The notes under the pieces were generated by a model that worked only from the letters and a program-made list of their open reading frames with translations, had not been told where the DNA came from and ran no database searches. Below are positions 7,473-15,934 of a DNA stretch of 64,000 nucleotides, piece after piece. The translations under genes and the position numbers were made by a program. Position 1 is the first letter of the stretch. The number at the start of each line of letters is the position of its first letter. The DNA lies in NCBI GenBank assembly GCA_963704515.1, contig OY969913.1, positions 248,001-312,000 on the forward strand, written 5' to 3'. This DNA is from VRUE01 sp963704515 (GTDB lineage Bacteria; Actinomycetota; Thermoleophilia; Solirubrobacterales; 70-9).

Positions 7473-8120
7473 ATGCGCGAGCGCCAGCTGAGCGCCCGCG
7501 ACATGCTGCGCGGCGACCTCGAGGGCGAGGAGCTGGAACGCTACGTCGAGGAGAGGGTCGTGATGACCAGCTTCGAGAAGATGCTCAACTGGGCACGCTC
7601 GAACTCGGTCTTCCCGCTCACCTTCGGACTCGCCTGCTGCGCGATCGAGGCGCCGATCTCGATCGTCACCGCCCGCTACGACCTGGCCCGCTTCGGCGCC
7701 GAGGCGCTGCGGGCCTCGCCGCGCCAGGCCGACCTGATCATCCTCTCGGGGCGGGTCTCGATCAAGATGGCGCCGGTCGTCCGCCGCCTCTACGACCAGA
7801 TGCTGGAGCCGAAGTGGGCGATCTCGATGGGCGCCTGCTCGTCGAGCGGCGGCATGTTCTCCAACTACGCCGTGGTCCAGGGGGCGGACAAGTTCATGCC
7901 GATCGACCTGCACATCCCCGGCTGCCCGCCGCGGCCGGAGGCGGTCCTCTACGGCTTCACCAAGCTGCAGCGCAAGATCCAGGGCAACCCCGACCAGGGC
8001 TGGCGCGCCCGCTACGGCGCGCACGGCACCGAGGAGTGGGCGCGGGGCGGCCCGCGCAGCGAACCGAGCGCCGAGGCCGGCGAGGCCTACGAGCTGGCGC
8101 GGGAGCTGATCCGTGCCTGA
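7473..8120 (+). CDS. nuoB: NADH-quinone oxidoreductase subunit B
   Basis: NuoB carries the terminal 4Fe-4S cluster N2 that reduces quinone. The cluster ligands are visible as the tandem cysteines in GLACCAIE, a cysteine in MGACSSSGG and one in IPGCPPRPE. The 215-residue protein has a C-terminal extension of about 40 residues after GFTKLQRKIQG, rich in charged residues, as in other actinobacterial NuoB. ATG 7473 was chosen; a TTG at 7452 overlapping nuoA is the alternative, because GGAGG at 7454 is somewhat distant from the ATG. It overlaps nuoC by 8 bp. Confidence 0.96.
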   Translation: MRERQLSARDMLRGDLEGEELERYVEERVVMTSFEKMLNWARSNSVFPLTFGLACCAIEAPISIVTARYDLARFGAEALRASPRQADLIILSGRVSIKMAPVVRRLYDQMLEPKWAISMGACSSSGGMFSNYAVVQGADKFMPIDLHIPGCPPRPEAVLYGFTKLQRKIQGNPDQGWRARYGAHGTEEWARGGPRSEPSAEAGEAYELARELIRA

Positions 8121-8631
8121 CGCGCCCGGACTCGAGCTGATCCGGGGGGAGATCGAGTCGGCGCACCCCGGCGCCGTCCTCGACAGCGGCTTCGAGCACG
8201 GTTGCGCCAGCCTCTCGATCGACCCCGCTCACGTCCTCGCCGTGCTCGGCTGGCTGCGCGAGGCCCCCGGTCAGGGCTACCGCTTCCTCTCCAGCCTGCA
8301 CGCCGCCGACTACCTGCCAGCCACCCCCCGCTTCGCGGTTCACTACGAGCTTCTAAATAGGGACAGAGTCGAGCGCATCCGGGTTAAGGCGCTCTTGGCC
8401 GACCCGGGGGAGGACGCGCTCCCGGAGATCGACTCCTGCTGCGAGCTCTTCCCCACCGCCGAGTTCCAGGAGCGCGAAGTCTTCGACTTCTTCGGGATCG
8501 TCTTCCGCGGGCATCCCGACCTCCGGCGCATCCTCCTCCCCGAGGACTACGTCGGCTGGCCCCAGCGCCGCGACTTCCCCGTTGGCGGGGAGCCCGTGAC
8601 TTTCACCTACAACGAGCGAAACTATGGCTGA
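8113..8631 (+). CDS. nuoC: NADH-quinone oxidoreductase subunit C
   Basis: Peripheral-arm subunit (30-kDa subunit homologue) packing against NuoD near the quinone site. The 172-residue protein contains YRFLSSLHAADYLP, then the family signature FQEREVFDFFGIVFRGHPDL (about residues 117-136) followed by RRILLPEDYVGWPQRRDFP. GTG start, overlapping nuoB by 8 bp; it overlaps nuoD by 8 bp at the other end. It is a separate gene here rather than a NuoCD fusion. Confidence 0.96.
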   Translation: MPDAPGLELIRGEIESAHPGAVLDSGFEHGCASLSIDPAHVLAVLGWLREAPGQGYRFLSSLHAADYLPATPRFAVHYELLNRDRVERIRVKALLADPGEDALPEIDSCCELFPTAEFQEREVFDFFGIVFRGHPDLRRILLPEDYVGWPQRRDFPVGGEPVTFTYNERNYG

Positions 8632-9931
8632 AGCGGCCGAGATAAGCGCGTCGGCGACCGGCGTCTCTCCCGCGGGTGGCGCGGTAGGGGGGACCACCCC
8701 TGAGGACGCTTTAGCGACCGGAAGGGGTGGGGGGTCCCCTGCCGCGACAGGACCCGCGGGCGACCGCACCGAGGTGATGACGGTCAACATCGGGCCGCAC
8801 CACCCGGCTACGCACGGGGTGCTGCGACTGGTGGTCGACCTCGAGGGCGAGGTGGTGCGGGACCTCAAGCCGGTGATCGGCTATGTCCACACGGGGATCG
8901 AAAAGTCCTGCGAGGACAAGAGCTACTGGAAGGTCATCCCCTTCGTCGAGCGCATGGACTACGTCTCCTACTGCTTCCAGATGGAGGCCTTCTGCGGCGC
9001 GGTCGAGCGGCTGATCGAGCTGGAGATCCCCGCGCGGGCCAAGTACCTGCGGGTGATCTTCCTCGAGCTCAACCGGATCCACTCGCACCTGGTCTGGCTG
9101 GGGACGACGGCGCTCGACCTCGGCGCGATCTCGATGCTCTGGTACTGCTTCCGCGAGCGCGACCGCATCCTCGACCTCTTCGAGATGGCGACCGGGCAGC
9201 GAATGCACACCCGCTACTTCCAGGTCGGCGGCGTGATCGAGGACATCCCGCTTGGCTTCGAGGCGAAGCTGCGCGAGTTCATCCGCGACATGCCGGTCCG
9301 CGTCGAGCAGTACCAGGCGCTGCTCGACCGCAACGAGGTCTTCCTCTCGCGCACCAAGGGGACCGGGATCGTCTCCCGCGAGCGGCTGCTGGAGCTGGGT
9401 GTGACCGGGCCGCTGCTGCGCGCCGCCGGCGAGCCCTGGGACCTGCGCAAGGCCTTCGACTACCTCGTCTACCCGGAGATGGACTTCAAGGTCCCGGTCG
9501 GCACGGTCGGCGACAACTACGACCGCTACCGGGTGCGGGTCGCCGAGATGGTCGAGTCGACGCGGATCGTCGAGCAGGCGCTGGAAGGGTTGCCGGAAGG
9601 GCCGTTCATCGCCGAGGACCGCAAGTACGTGCTGCCGCCGCGCTCGGAGCTCTCGACCTCGATGGAGTCGCTGATCCATCACTTCAAGCTGGTCACCGAG
9701 GGCTACCGGGTCGGCCCGGGCGAGATCTACTACGCGATCGAGTCGCCGCGCGGCGAGCTGGGCTGCTTCGTGCTCGCCGACGGCTCGGCGAAGCCGGCGC
9801 GGGTCCACTTCCGCGACCCCTCCTTCGTCAACCTGCAGGCGTTCCGCGACATGTCGGTCGACGGCTACGTCGCCGACATGATCTGCTCGCTGGGGATGCT
9901 CGACCCGATCCTCGGAGGTGTGGACCGGTGA
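8624..9931 (+). CDS. nuoD: NADH-quinone oxidoreductase subunit D with palindromic insert
   Basis: The 49-kDa subunit forming the quinone-binding pocket with NuoB. The conserved core begins at about residue 50 with VMTVNIGPHHPATHGVLRLV and includes GYVHTGIEKSCE, a degenerate nickel-hydrogenase-like fold, and the closing ADMICSLGMLDPILGGVDR. Length is 435. Residues 16-46 (starting PAGGAVGGTTPEDALATGRG) do not belong to the family. They are encoded by a 92-bp palindromic repeat also found twice elsewhere in the window. The insert sits in the flexible N-terminus, so function should be preserved. Confidence 0.97.
   Translation: MAEAAEISASATGVSPAGGAVGGTTPEDALATGRGGGSPAATGPAGDRTEVMTVNIGPHHPATHGVLRLVVDLEGEVVRDLKPVIGYVHTGIEKSCEDKSYWKVIPFVERMDYVSYCFQMEAFCGAVERLIELEIPARAKYLRVIFLELNRIHSHLVWLGTTALDLGAISMLWYCFRERDRILDLFEMATGQRMHTRYFQVGGVIEDIPLGFEAKLREFIRDMPVRVEQYQALLDRNEVFLSRTKGTGIVSRERLLELGVTGPLLRAAGEPWDLRKAFDYLVYPEMDFKVPVGTVGDNYDRYRVRVAEMVESTRIVEQALEGLPEGPFIAEDRKYVLPPRSELSTSMESLIHHFKLVTEGYRVGPGEIYYAIESPRGELGCFVLADGSAKPARVHFRDPSFVNLQAFRDMSVDGYVADMICSLGMLDPILGGVDR
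8669..8760 (+). repeat. 92-bp palindromic element, copy A1, inside nuoD
   Basis: Bounded by CCCGCGGG at both ends. The left arm continues TGGCGCGGTAGGGG and pairs with CCCCTGCCGCGACA on the right; inner stem CCACCCCT/AGGGGTGG; apical hairpin CGCTTTAGCG. It is read in frame as part of NuoD. Copies A2 (23635) and A3 (56538) are inverted relative to this one and match it at 86 and 85 of 92 positions. Confidence 0.93.
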
Positions 9932-10551
9932 GTCCCGTCGACGGACCCGGGATCTTCAATCCCAACCTGCCCGTGGACCGCGCCGTCACCGAGGGGCGGG
10001 TGCCCGACCGCACCTCCGAGCAGGTCCCCGAGCTGCATGAAGTGAACTGCCCGGACGAGCTGCGCGAGCGGATCGAGCAGCTGATGTCGCGCTACCCCGA
10101 CCGCAAATCGGCCTCGATTCCGGCGCTCTGGGCGGTGCAGCGGCTCTACGGGTGGTGCACGCCCGACGGCATCCGCCAGGCGGCGGCGGTGATGCGGGTG
10201 ACGCCCGCCTACCTGGAGTCGGTGGCGAGCTTCTACGACCTGCTGCACACCGAGCCGGTCGGCACCCACAAGGTCGCCGTCTGCACCAACATCAGCTGCT
10301 GGATGCGCGGCGGCGACGAGCTGCTCGAGGCGTTCCGCGCCGCGGCCGAGGGCGAGGACGTCTTCGTCACCGGGTTCGAGTGCCTCGGCGCCTGCGACAT
10401 CGCGCCGATGGCCTCGATCGACGAGCGCTACTTCGGGCCGCTGGAGACCGGCGAGGCGGCGACGGCGATCGAGCAGCTGCGCAGCGGCTCCGACGTGTTG
10501 CCCGCGAAGGCGCTGGAGCGCCGCCCGCTGCCGGGAGGGCCCGATGCCTGA
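9928..10551 (+). CDS. nuoE: NADH-quinone oxidoreductase subunit E
   Basis: Thioredoxin-fold subunit with a 2Fe-2S cluster (N1a) in the NADH-oxidising module. Cluster ligands are in VCTNISCWMRGG and GFECLGACDIAPM, at the expected spacing. Preceding it is the helical CPDELRERIEQLMSRYPDRK segment typical of NuoE. At 207 residues it is longer than average: it has about 30 extra N-terminal residues and a C-terminal tail after YFGPLETGEA. The GTG start overlaps nuoD by 4 bp. Confidence 0.95.
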   Translation: MSPVDGPGIFNPNLPVDRAVTEGRVPDRTSEQVPELHEVNCPDELRERIEQLMSRYPDRKSASIPALWAVQRLYGWCTPDGIRQAAAVMRVTPAYLESVASFYDLLHTEPVGTHKVAVCTNISCWMRGGDELLEAFRAAAEGEDVFVTGFECLGACDIAPMASIDERYFGPLETGEAATAIEQLRSGSDVLPAKALERRPLPGGPDA

Positions 10552-11863
10552 GACTCGGATGCTGCTCAAGAACGCCGAAGACCCGGCCCTGCGCACGCTC
10601 GCCGGGTACAAGGGCTACGGCGGCTACGCAACGCTGGAGAAGGCCTACCGCGAGATGGAGGCCGACGAGGTGCTCTCCGAGCTCGAAGACTCGGGCCTGC
10701 GCGGGCGCGGCGGCGCCGGCTTCTCGATGGGCAAGAAGGCCTCCTTCCTGCCGCGCGGCGAGATGCAGAAGTACCTCTGCTGCAACGCCGACGAGTCCGA
10801 GCCCGGCGCCTTCAAGGACCGCGAGTTGATGCAACGCAACCCCCACCAGCTGATCGAGGGGATCGCGATCGCCGCCCTCGCCGCCGACGCCGGCCACGCC
10901 TTCATCTTCATCCGCGGCGAGTACGACCTACAGGCCGACGTGCTCGACGCCGCGGTCGCCGAAGCCTACGAGGCGGGTTACCTCGGCAAGGACATCCTCG
11001 GCACCCACCGCAACCTCGAGCTGGTCGTCCACCGCGGCGCCGGCGCCTACATCTGCGGCGAGGAGACGGCGCTGCTCGACGCGCTCGAGGGCAAGCGCGG
11101 CAACCCGCGCCTCAAGCCTCCCTTCCCCGCCGTGCAGGGCCTCTACGGCGGGCCGACCCTGATCAACAACGTCGAGACGCTCTCCAACGTGCCCCACATC
11201 GTCGCCCACGGCGCCGAGTGGTTCCGCGGCTTCGGCACCGAGCAGTCGCCGGGGACCAAGGTCGTCTCGATCTCCGGCCGCGTGCGCCGTCCCGGCAACT
11301 ACGAGGTCGAGCTGGGGATCCCGACCCGCGAGCTGATCATGGACCTGGCCGGCGGCCCGGCCGAGGGCCGCGAGATCAAGGCCTTTTACCCGGGCGGCTC
11401 CTCCTCGCCGGTGCTGCGCGCCGAGGAAGGGATCGACCTGCCCTACAGCTTCGAGGCGATGGCCGAGGCCGGCTCGATGCTCGGCTCGGGCTCGATCATC
11501 GTCGCCGACGACCGGGTCTCGATCCCGCACATGGCGCTGCGCACGGCGCGCTTCTACCACCACGAGTCCTGCGGCAAGTGCACCCCCTGCCGCGAGGGCA
11601 CCAACTGGACCGTGAAGATGCTCGAACGCGTGGTGCGCGGCGAGGCGACCCCGATGGACCTCGACATCGTCGCCTCGGTGCAGGAGAACATCATCGGCCA
11701 CTGCCTCTGCGTGCTGGGCGACTCGATGGCAATGCCGGTCGGCGCGATGGTGCGCAAGTTCCGCCAGGAGTTCGAGGACGTGATCGCCGCGGCGGGGCCG
11801 CCGGTCGAAGATCACCTGGCTGTCGTACAGGGACCTTCCGAGACCTTGGGAGCGGCCACGTGA
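10544..11863 (+). CDS. nuoF: NADH-quinone oxidoreductase subunit F
   Basis: The 51-kDa NADH-binding subunit, with FMN and 4Fe-4S cluster N3. The glycine-rich nucleotide site is GLRGRGGAGFSMGKKASFLP (about residues 51-70). YLCCNADESEPGAFKDRELM and GAYICGEETALLDALEG follow. The cluster cysteines are in ESCGKCTPCREGTNW, with the fourth in IGHCLCVLGD. The 439-residue length is typical. It overlaps nuoE by 8 bp and nuoG by 4 bp. Confidence 0.97.
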   Translation: MPETRMLLKNAEDPALRTLAGYKGYGGYATLEKAYREMEADEVLSELEDSGLRGRGGAGFSMGKKASFLPRGEMQKYLCCNADESEPGAFKDRELMQRNPHQLIEGIAIAALAADAGHAFIFIRGEYDLQADVLDAAVAEAYEAGYLGKDILGTHRNLELVVHRGAGAYICGEETALLDALEGKRGNPRLKPPFPAVQGLYGGPTLINNVETLSNVPHIVAHGAEWFRGFGTEQSPGTKVVSISGRVRRPGNYEVELGIPTRELIMDLAGGPAEGREIKAFYPGGSSSPVLRAEEGIDLPYSFEAMAEAGSMLGSGSIIVADDRVSIPHMALRTARFYHHESCGKCTPCREGTNWTVKMLERVVRGEATPMDLDIVASVQENIIGHCLCVLGDSMAMPVGAMVRKFRQEFEDVIAAAGPPVEDHLAVVQGPSETLGAAT

Positions 11864-14394
11864 GCGCCAAAGAGATCACGCTGATCGTCGACGGCCGCGA
11901 GGTGAAGGCAACCGAGGGCGAGATGCTGCACGACGCGGCCAAACGGGGCGACGTCGAGATCCCGGTCTTCTGTTACGAGCCGAAGCTGGGCGAGCCGGTC
12001 GGCGCCTGCCGCATGTGCCTGGTCGAGATCGAGGGGATCCCGAAGCTGCAGACCTCCTGCTCGACCCCGGTGCGCGACGGCATGGTCGTCCACACCCGCA
12101 CCGACCAGGTCAAGCACGCGCAGAGCGCCGTGGTCGAGTTCCTGCTCGTCAACCACCCGCTCGACTGCCCCGTCTGCGACAAGGGCGGCGAGTGCCCGCT
12201 GCAGGACATCTCGATGGGCTGGGGCCCCGGCAAGAGCCGGATGACCGACGACAAGCGCCACTTCGAGAAGCCGATCGAGCTTTCGCCGCTGGTCGCGATC
12301 GACCGCGAGCGCTGCATCCTCTGCTACCGCTGCGTGCGCTTCAGCCAGGAGGTCGCCGAGGACGAGCAGCTGCAGCTGCTCGAGCGAGGGGACCGGACCT
12401 TCGTCGGCACCTTCGACGACCGGCCCTACGTGGCGCCCTTCCACGGCAACATCACCGACCTCTGCCCGGTCGGCGCGCTGACCAGCTACACCTACCGCTT
12501 CCGCGCCCGGCCCTGGGACATCGAGCAGGCCGGCTCGGTCTGCACGCTCTGCCCGAGCCAGTGCAACGTCAGCTTCACGGTGCGCGACGAGCGGGTGAAG
12601 CGGGTGGTCGCCCGCGACAACGCCGAGGTCGACGACGGCTGGCTCTGCGACCGCGGCCGCTACGGCTTCGAGATGTTCGACGCCGAGGAGCGGGTGCGGG
12701 CACCGCGCCTGCGCGGCGGCGGCGAGGTGGCCTGGGACGAGGCGATCGCCAAGACCGCCGAGGCGCTGAACGCGGGTGGCGCCCAGACCGCCGCGATCGT
12801 CGGCGACGCCTCCAACGAGGAGGCCTACCTGGTCCAGCGCATCCTGCGCGAGGCGCTCGGCTCCCCGCACGTCGACTCGCGCCCCTCGCGCGGCCCCTCG
12901 GCCGAGACCCAGGCCCGCCTCGACGCTCCGGCGCTCGCCGCCAAGGTGCGCGACATCGACAGCGCCGACGCGATCCTCGTGCTTGGCACCGACCTGCTGC
13001 ACGCGAGCCCGATCCTCGACCTGCGCGTCCGCAAGGCAATCCGCCGCAACGGGGCGAAGCTGGCAATGGCTACCGAAGCGCCGACCACGCTCGACGGTGG
13101 CGCCGCGGCTGTAGCCCGCTACGCGCCGGGCGACGCGACTTCGTTCGTCGCCGAGGTAGTTGGGGCGGTCGTCGACACCGCCTCCTCACTCGCAACTCGT
13201 CGAAGTGACGCCGAAGGGCTGGCGCCCGATGCGTCGTCCTCCTCCCGCGCAAAACGTTCGGAGGCGGTGTCGACGACCGCCGACTTGTTGCGGGGGGCCG
13301 AGCGCGTCGTGGTGATCTGGGGCGACAGGGTTGGCCGCGAGGGCGATGAGGCGATTCGGGAGCTGCTCGAGCTGAGCGCTGCGTTGAAGCTCGAAGCGTC
13401 TGAGGGTTGCGGACTGCTTGAAGTCCCCAGCTTCTCCAACGCCCGGGGGCTGCGGGAGGCGGGTTGCTTGCCCGACGCGGGTCCTGGCTTCACCGCAGCC
13501 GCGACTGGCAAGCCCACCGAGGAGATCCGGGACGCGCTGGAGTCGGGGGAGCTGAAGACGGTGCTGCTCTTCGGGGTCGACCCGCTGCGCGACTTCCCGG
13601 ACACCGCCGCATGGGACCGAGCCCTGACGGCCGCCGACCACGTCATCTGCTTCTCCACCTTCGAGACCGCCACCACCGCCAAGGCAAGTGTCGTCTTCCC
13701 CCTGGAGACCCACGCCGAGAAAGACGGCACCGTCACCCACCCCGACGGCCGCCTCCAACGCGTAAGGCCCAGCGCTCCGCGCCCCGGAAGCATCCGCCCC
13801 AACTGGGGCGTCCTCGCCGAGCTTTCTTTGGCGCTGGGACAAGACACGGGAGTCTCGTCCCAACCCACCGCCTTCGAAGCTCTAACCAACGCGGTCCCCT
13901 TCTACAACGGCATCACCGACGCCGACATCGGCGGCCGAGGCATCCGCTGGCAGGACACCGAAGCAGGGCAAAATGCGCCGGGACTGGAAGGGGAGGCCGA
14001 GGCGGGGTCCTCAAAACACTCCAGCGAGGCTCCCGCCGAGCGTTTTGAGGACCCCGCCTCGGGCGCCCCCCCCGCCGGGACCTCACTGCAGCTCGCCACC
14101 TACCGCGACCTCTGGGCCGGCCCGATCACCGAGCTGAACCCGCCACTGCGGTTCCTGGCTCCGCAGCAGCGCATCGAGCTCTCGCTCACAGACGCCGAGC
14201 GCTTCGACCTGAGCTCCGGAGACGCCGTCAAGGTCTCCCAGAACGGCACGAGCCTGACCGCCCGCGTCGCGATCCGCGAGCGCGTCCCCGAGGGGGTCTG
14301 CCTGCTGATCGAGGGGACCAAGGAGGGCAATGCCAACGCCCTGCTGGGCGGCGGCCCCGTCAGCATCCAAATCGAGAAGATGCCGGCCGCATGA
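11860..14394 (+). CDS. nuoG: NADH-quinone oxidoreductase subunit G with two palindromic inserts
   Basis: Large iron-sulfur subunit of 844 residues. The N-terminal ferredoxin domain has FCYEPKLGEPVGACRMCLVE (2Fe-2S), then HPLDCPVCDKGGECPLQD with the His-ligated cluster, then RCILCYRCVRFSQE. A molybdopterin-oxidoreductase-like domain follows, with CTLCPSQCNV, ending in a short C-terminal domain. Two stretches lack family character: residues about 435-474 and about 713-735. Both coincide exactly with long perfect DNA palindromes (13164-13281 and 13997-14062). The GTG start overlaps nuoF as GTGA. The inserts fall in the divergent C-terminal half, away from cluster ligands. Confidence 0.95.
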   Translation: MSAKEITLIVDGREVKATEGEMLHDAAKRGDVEIPVFCYEPKLGEPVGACRMCLVEIEGIPKLQTSCSTPVRDGMVVHTRTDQVKHAQSAVVEFLLVNHPLDCPVCDKGGECPLQDISMGWGPGKSRMTDDKRHFEKPIELSPLVAIDRERCILCYRCVRFSQEVAEDEQLQLLERGDRTFVGTFDDRPYVAPFHGNITDLCPVGALTSYTYRFRARPWDIEQAGSVCTLCPSQCNVSFTVRDERVKRVVARDNAEVDDGWLCDRGRYGFEMFDAEERVRAPRLRGGGEVAWDEAIAKTAEALNAGGAQTAAIVGDASNEEAYLVQRILREALGSPHVDSRPSRGPSAETQARLDAPALAAKVRDIDSADAILVLGTDLLHASPILDLRVRKAIRRNGAKLAMATEAPTTLDGGAAAVARYAPGDATSFVAEVVGAVVDTASSLATRRSDAEGLAPDASSSSRAKRSEAVSTTADLLRGAERVVVIWGDRVGREGDEAIRELLELSAALKLEASEGCGLLEVPSFSNARGLREAGCLPDAGPGFTAAATGKPTEEIRDALESGELKTVLLFGVDPLRDFPDTAAWDRALTAADHVICFSTFETATTAKASVVFPLETHAEKDGTVTHPDGRLQRVRPSAPRPGSIRPNWGVLAELSLALGQDTGVSSQPTAFEALTNAVPFYNGITDADIGGRGIRWQDTEAGQNAPGLEGEAEAGSSKHSSEAPAERFEDPASGAPPAGTSLQLATYRDLWAGPITELNPPLRFLAPQQRIELSLTDAERFDLSSGDAVKVSQNGTSLTARVAIRERVPEGVCLLIEGTKEGNANALLGGGPVSIQIEKMPAA
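13164..13281. repeat. 118-bp palindrome inside nuoG
   Basis: A perfect 22-bp inverted repeat (13164-13185 and 13260-13281, left arm starting GGCGGTCGTCGACACC) flanks 74 bp of serine- and arginine-coding sequence. The reading frame stays open. Sequence differs from the 92-bp element, so this is another type or a single event. Coding sequence would not be expected to hold a perfect 22-bp dyad by chance. Confidence 0.85.
13997..14062. repeat. 66-bp palindrome inside nuoG
   Basis: A perfect 21-bp inverted repeat (13997-14017 and 14042-14062, left arm starting CCGAGGCGGGGTCC) separated by a 24-bp loop. It encodes about 22 residues around AGSSKHSSEAPAERFEDPAS near the NuoG C-terminal domain. Weak similarity of the GTTTTGAGgAC core to the 1067-1194 element was noticed, but is too short to prove a relationship. 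Confidence 0.85.
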
Positions 14395-15392
14395 CGCTGC
14401 CCGTGGCCGACACCCAGTTCGTCGAAGCGACCTGGATCATGGTCGTCAAGAGCCTGGTGATCTTCGCCGTGATCTTCGGCATCCTGCCGCTGATGACGGT
14501 GCTCGAGCGCAAGCTGATCGGGCGCTTCCAGCACCGCTACGGCCCCAACCGGGTCGGCCCCTTCGGCATCCTGCAGCCGCTTGCCGACGTCGGCAAGCTG
14601 CTCGGCAAGGAGGCCTTCCGGCCGGCCAACGCGATCGGCACGCTCTTCATCCTCGGCCCGCTGCTGCCGGTGCTCTCCGGCGTCCTCGCCCTGGCGATCA
14701 TCCCCTGGGGCAACGTCCAGGACGGCGTCGGGCTCTACGGAATCGACGTGCCGATCGGCATCCTCTACTTCTTCGCGGTCGGCTCGATCGCCTTCTACGG
14801 GCTGCTGCTCGGCGGCTGGTCCTCGGGCTCGAAGTACAGCCTGCTCGGCGCGATGCGCGGCGCCGCGCAGCTGATCTCCTACGAGGTGTCGATGGGCCTC
14901 GCCCTGCTCGGGGTGATCATGATGAGCGGCTCGCTCTCGCTGGTCGACATCGTCGAAGCGCAGGGCAGGATCTGGTTCATCGTCCCCCAGCTGGTCGGCT
15001 TCCTGATCTTCATGCTGGCCGGCTTCGCCGAGACCAACCGCACCCCGTTCGACATGCCCGAGGCCGACGCCGAACTGGTCCAGGGCTTCATGACCGAGTA
15101 CGGCGGGATGCGCTTCGGCAGCTTCCTGCTGGTCGAATACATGGAGATCATCGTCGTCTCCGGCGTCGCCGCGGCGATGTTCCTCGGCGGTTGGATGGGC
15201 CCCGGCCCGGGCTGGCTCGACCCGATCTGGATGCTGGCCAAGATGTTCTGCCTGGTGCTGCTCTTCATCTGGGTACGGGCGACGCTGCCGCGGCTGCGCT
15301 ACGACCAGCTGATGGGCCTCGGCTGGAAGGTGCTGCTGCCGCTGGCGACCCTCAACGTGCTCGTGACCGCGGTCCTGGTGGTGGTCACGTGA
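14391..15392 (+). CDS. nuoH: NADH-quinone oxidoreductase subunit H
   Basis: Membrane subunit linking the quinone site to the proton-pumping arm. 333 residues with about eight transmembrane helices. Family signatures seen: MTVLERKLIGRFQHRYGPNR (about residues 42-61), FGILQPLADVGKLL, ISYEVSMGLALLGVIMMSGS and the acidic loop GFAETNRTPFDMPEADAELV (about 208-227), whose glutamates lie at the channel entrance. WVRATLPRLRYDQLMGLGWK near the end is also diagnostic. It overlaps nuoG and nuoI by 4 bp each. Confidence 0.97.
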   Translation: MTLPVADTQFVEATWIMVVKSLVIFAVIFGILPLMTVLERKLIGRFQHRYGPNRVGPFGILQPLADVGKLLGKEAFRPANAIGTLFILGPLLPVLSGVLALAIIPWGNVQDGVGLYGIDVPIGILYFFAVGSIAFYGLLLGGWSSGSKYSLLGAMRGAAQLISYEVSMGLALLGVIMMSGSLSLVDIVEAQGRIWFIVPQLVGFLIFMLAGFAETNRTPFDMPEADAELVQGFMTEYGGMRFGSFLLVEYMEIIVVSGVAAAMFLGGWMGPGPGWLDPIWMLAKMFCLVLLFIWVRATLPRLRYDQLMGLGWKVLLPLATLNVLVTAVLVVVT

Positions 15393-15934
15393 GCGGCGAG
15401 TTCCCGTACCTGAAAGACGACAGCGTGGTCGCGGTCCAGCGCGGGCCGGAGCCGGGCGGGGTCGGCGGCGCCTACCGGGCCTTCGGCGAGACCCTGCGCG
15501 GGCTGAAGACGACGATGGCGCGGTTGATCGAGGGGCCGCTGACGATCGAGTACCCCGAGGAGAAGACGCCCGTCTACCCGCGCTTCCGCGGCCGCCACAA
15601 GCTGCACAAGTTCGAGGACACCGGCCTCGAGAAGTGCGTCGGCTGCTCGCTCTGCGCCGCCGCCTGCCCGGCCGACTGCATCCGCGTCGTCGCCGCCGAG
15701 AACATCCCCGGCGACCGGGTCTCGGCCGGCGAGCGCTACGCCGCCATCTACGAGATCAACCTCTCGCGCTGCATCTTCTGCGGCTACTGCGAGATCGCCT
15801 GCCCCTTCGACGCGATCACGATGGGCCACGACTACGAGATGGCCGACTACGACCGCGACGACCTGATCTTCACCAAGGAGATGCTGCTCGCCGAGTCGAT
15901 CGAGCGCACGCCGCTGCGGGCGGAGGGCGAGTAG
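15389..15934 (+). CDS. nuoI: NADH-quinone oxidoreductase subunit I
   Basis: Ferredoxin-like subunit carrying clusters N6a and N6b that wire electrons to NuoB. 181 residues. The two 4Fe-4S motifs are CVGCSLCAAACPADC (about residues 83-97) and CIFCGYCEIACPFDA (about 128-142). YPRFRGRHKLHKFEDTGLEK before the first motif is typical. The GTG start overlaps nuoH by 4 bp; the stop abuts the nuoJ ATG with no gap. Confidence 0.97.
   Translation: MSGEFPYLKDDSVVAVQRGPEPGGVGGAYRAFGETLRGLKTTMARLIEGPLTIEYPEEKTPVYPRFRGRHKLHKFEDTGLEKCVGCSLCAAACPADCIRVVAAENIPGDRVSAGERYAAIYEINLSRCIFCGYCEIACPFDAITMGHDYEMADYDRDDLIFTKEMLLAESIERTPLRAEGE

Noticed and set aside
8669..8760. The 92-bp repeat as gene duplication between nuoD and kgd
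   Set aside because: The copies are in opposite orientation relative to the genes, exactly bounded, and the flanking proteins are unrelated.
13997..14062. Ordinary Rho-independent terminator in nuoG
   Set aside because: It lies inside a continuous reading frame of an essential-type operon, has no T tract and is longer than needed.
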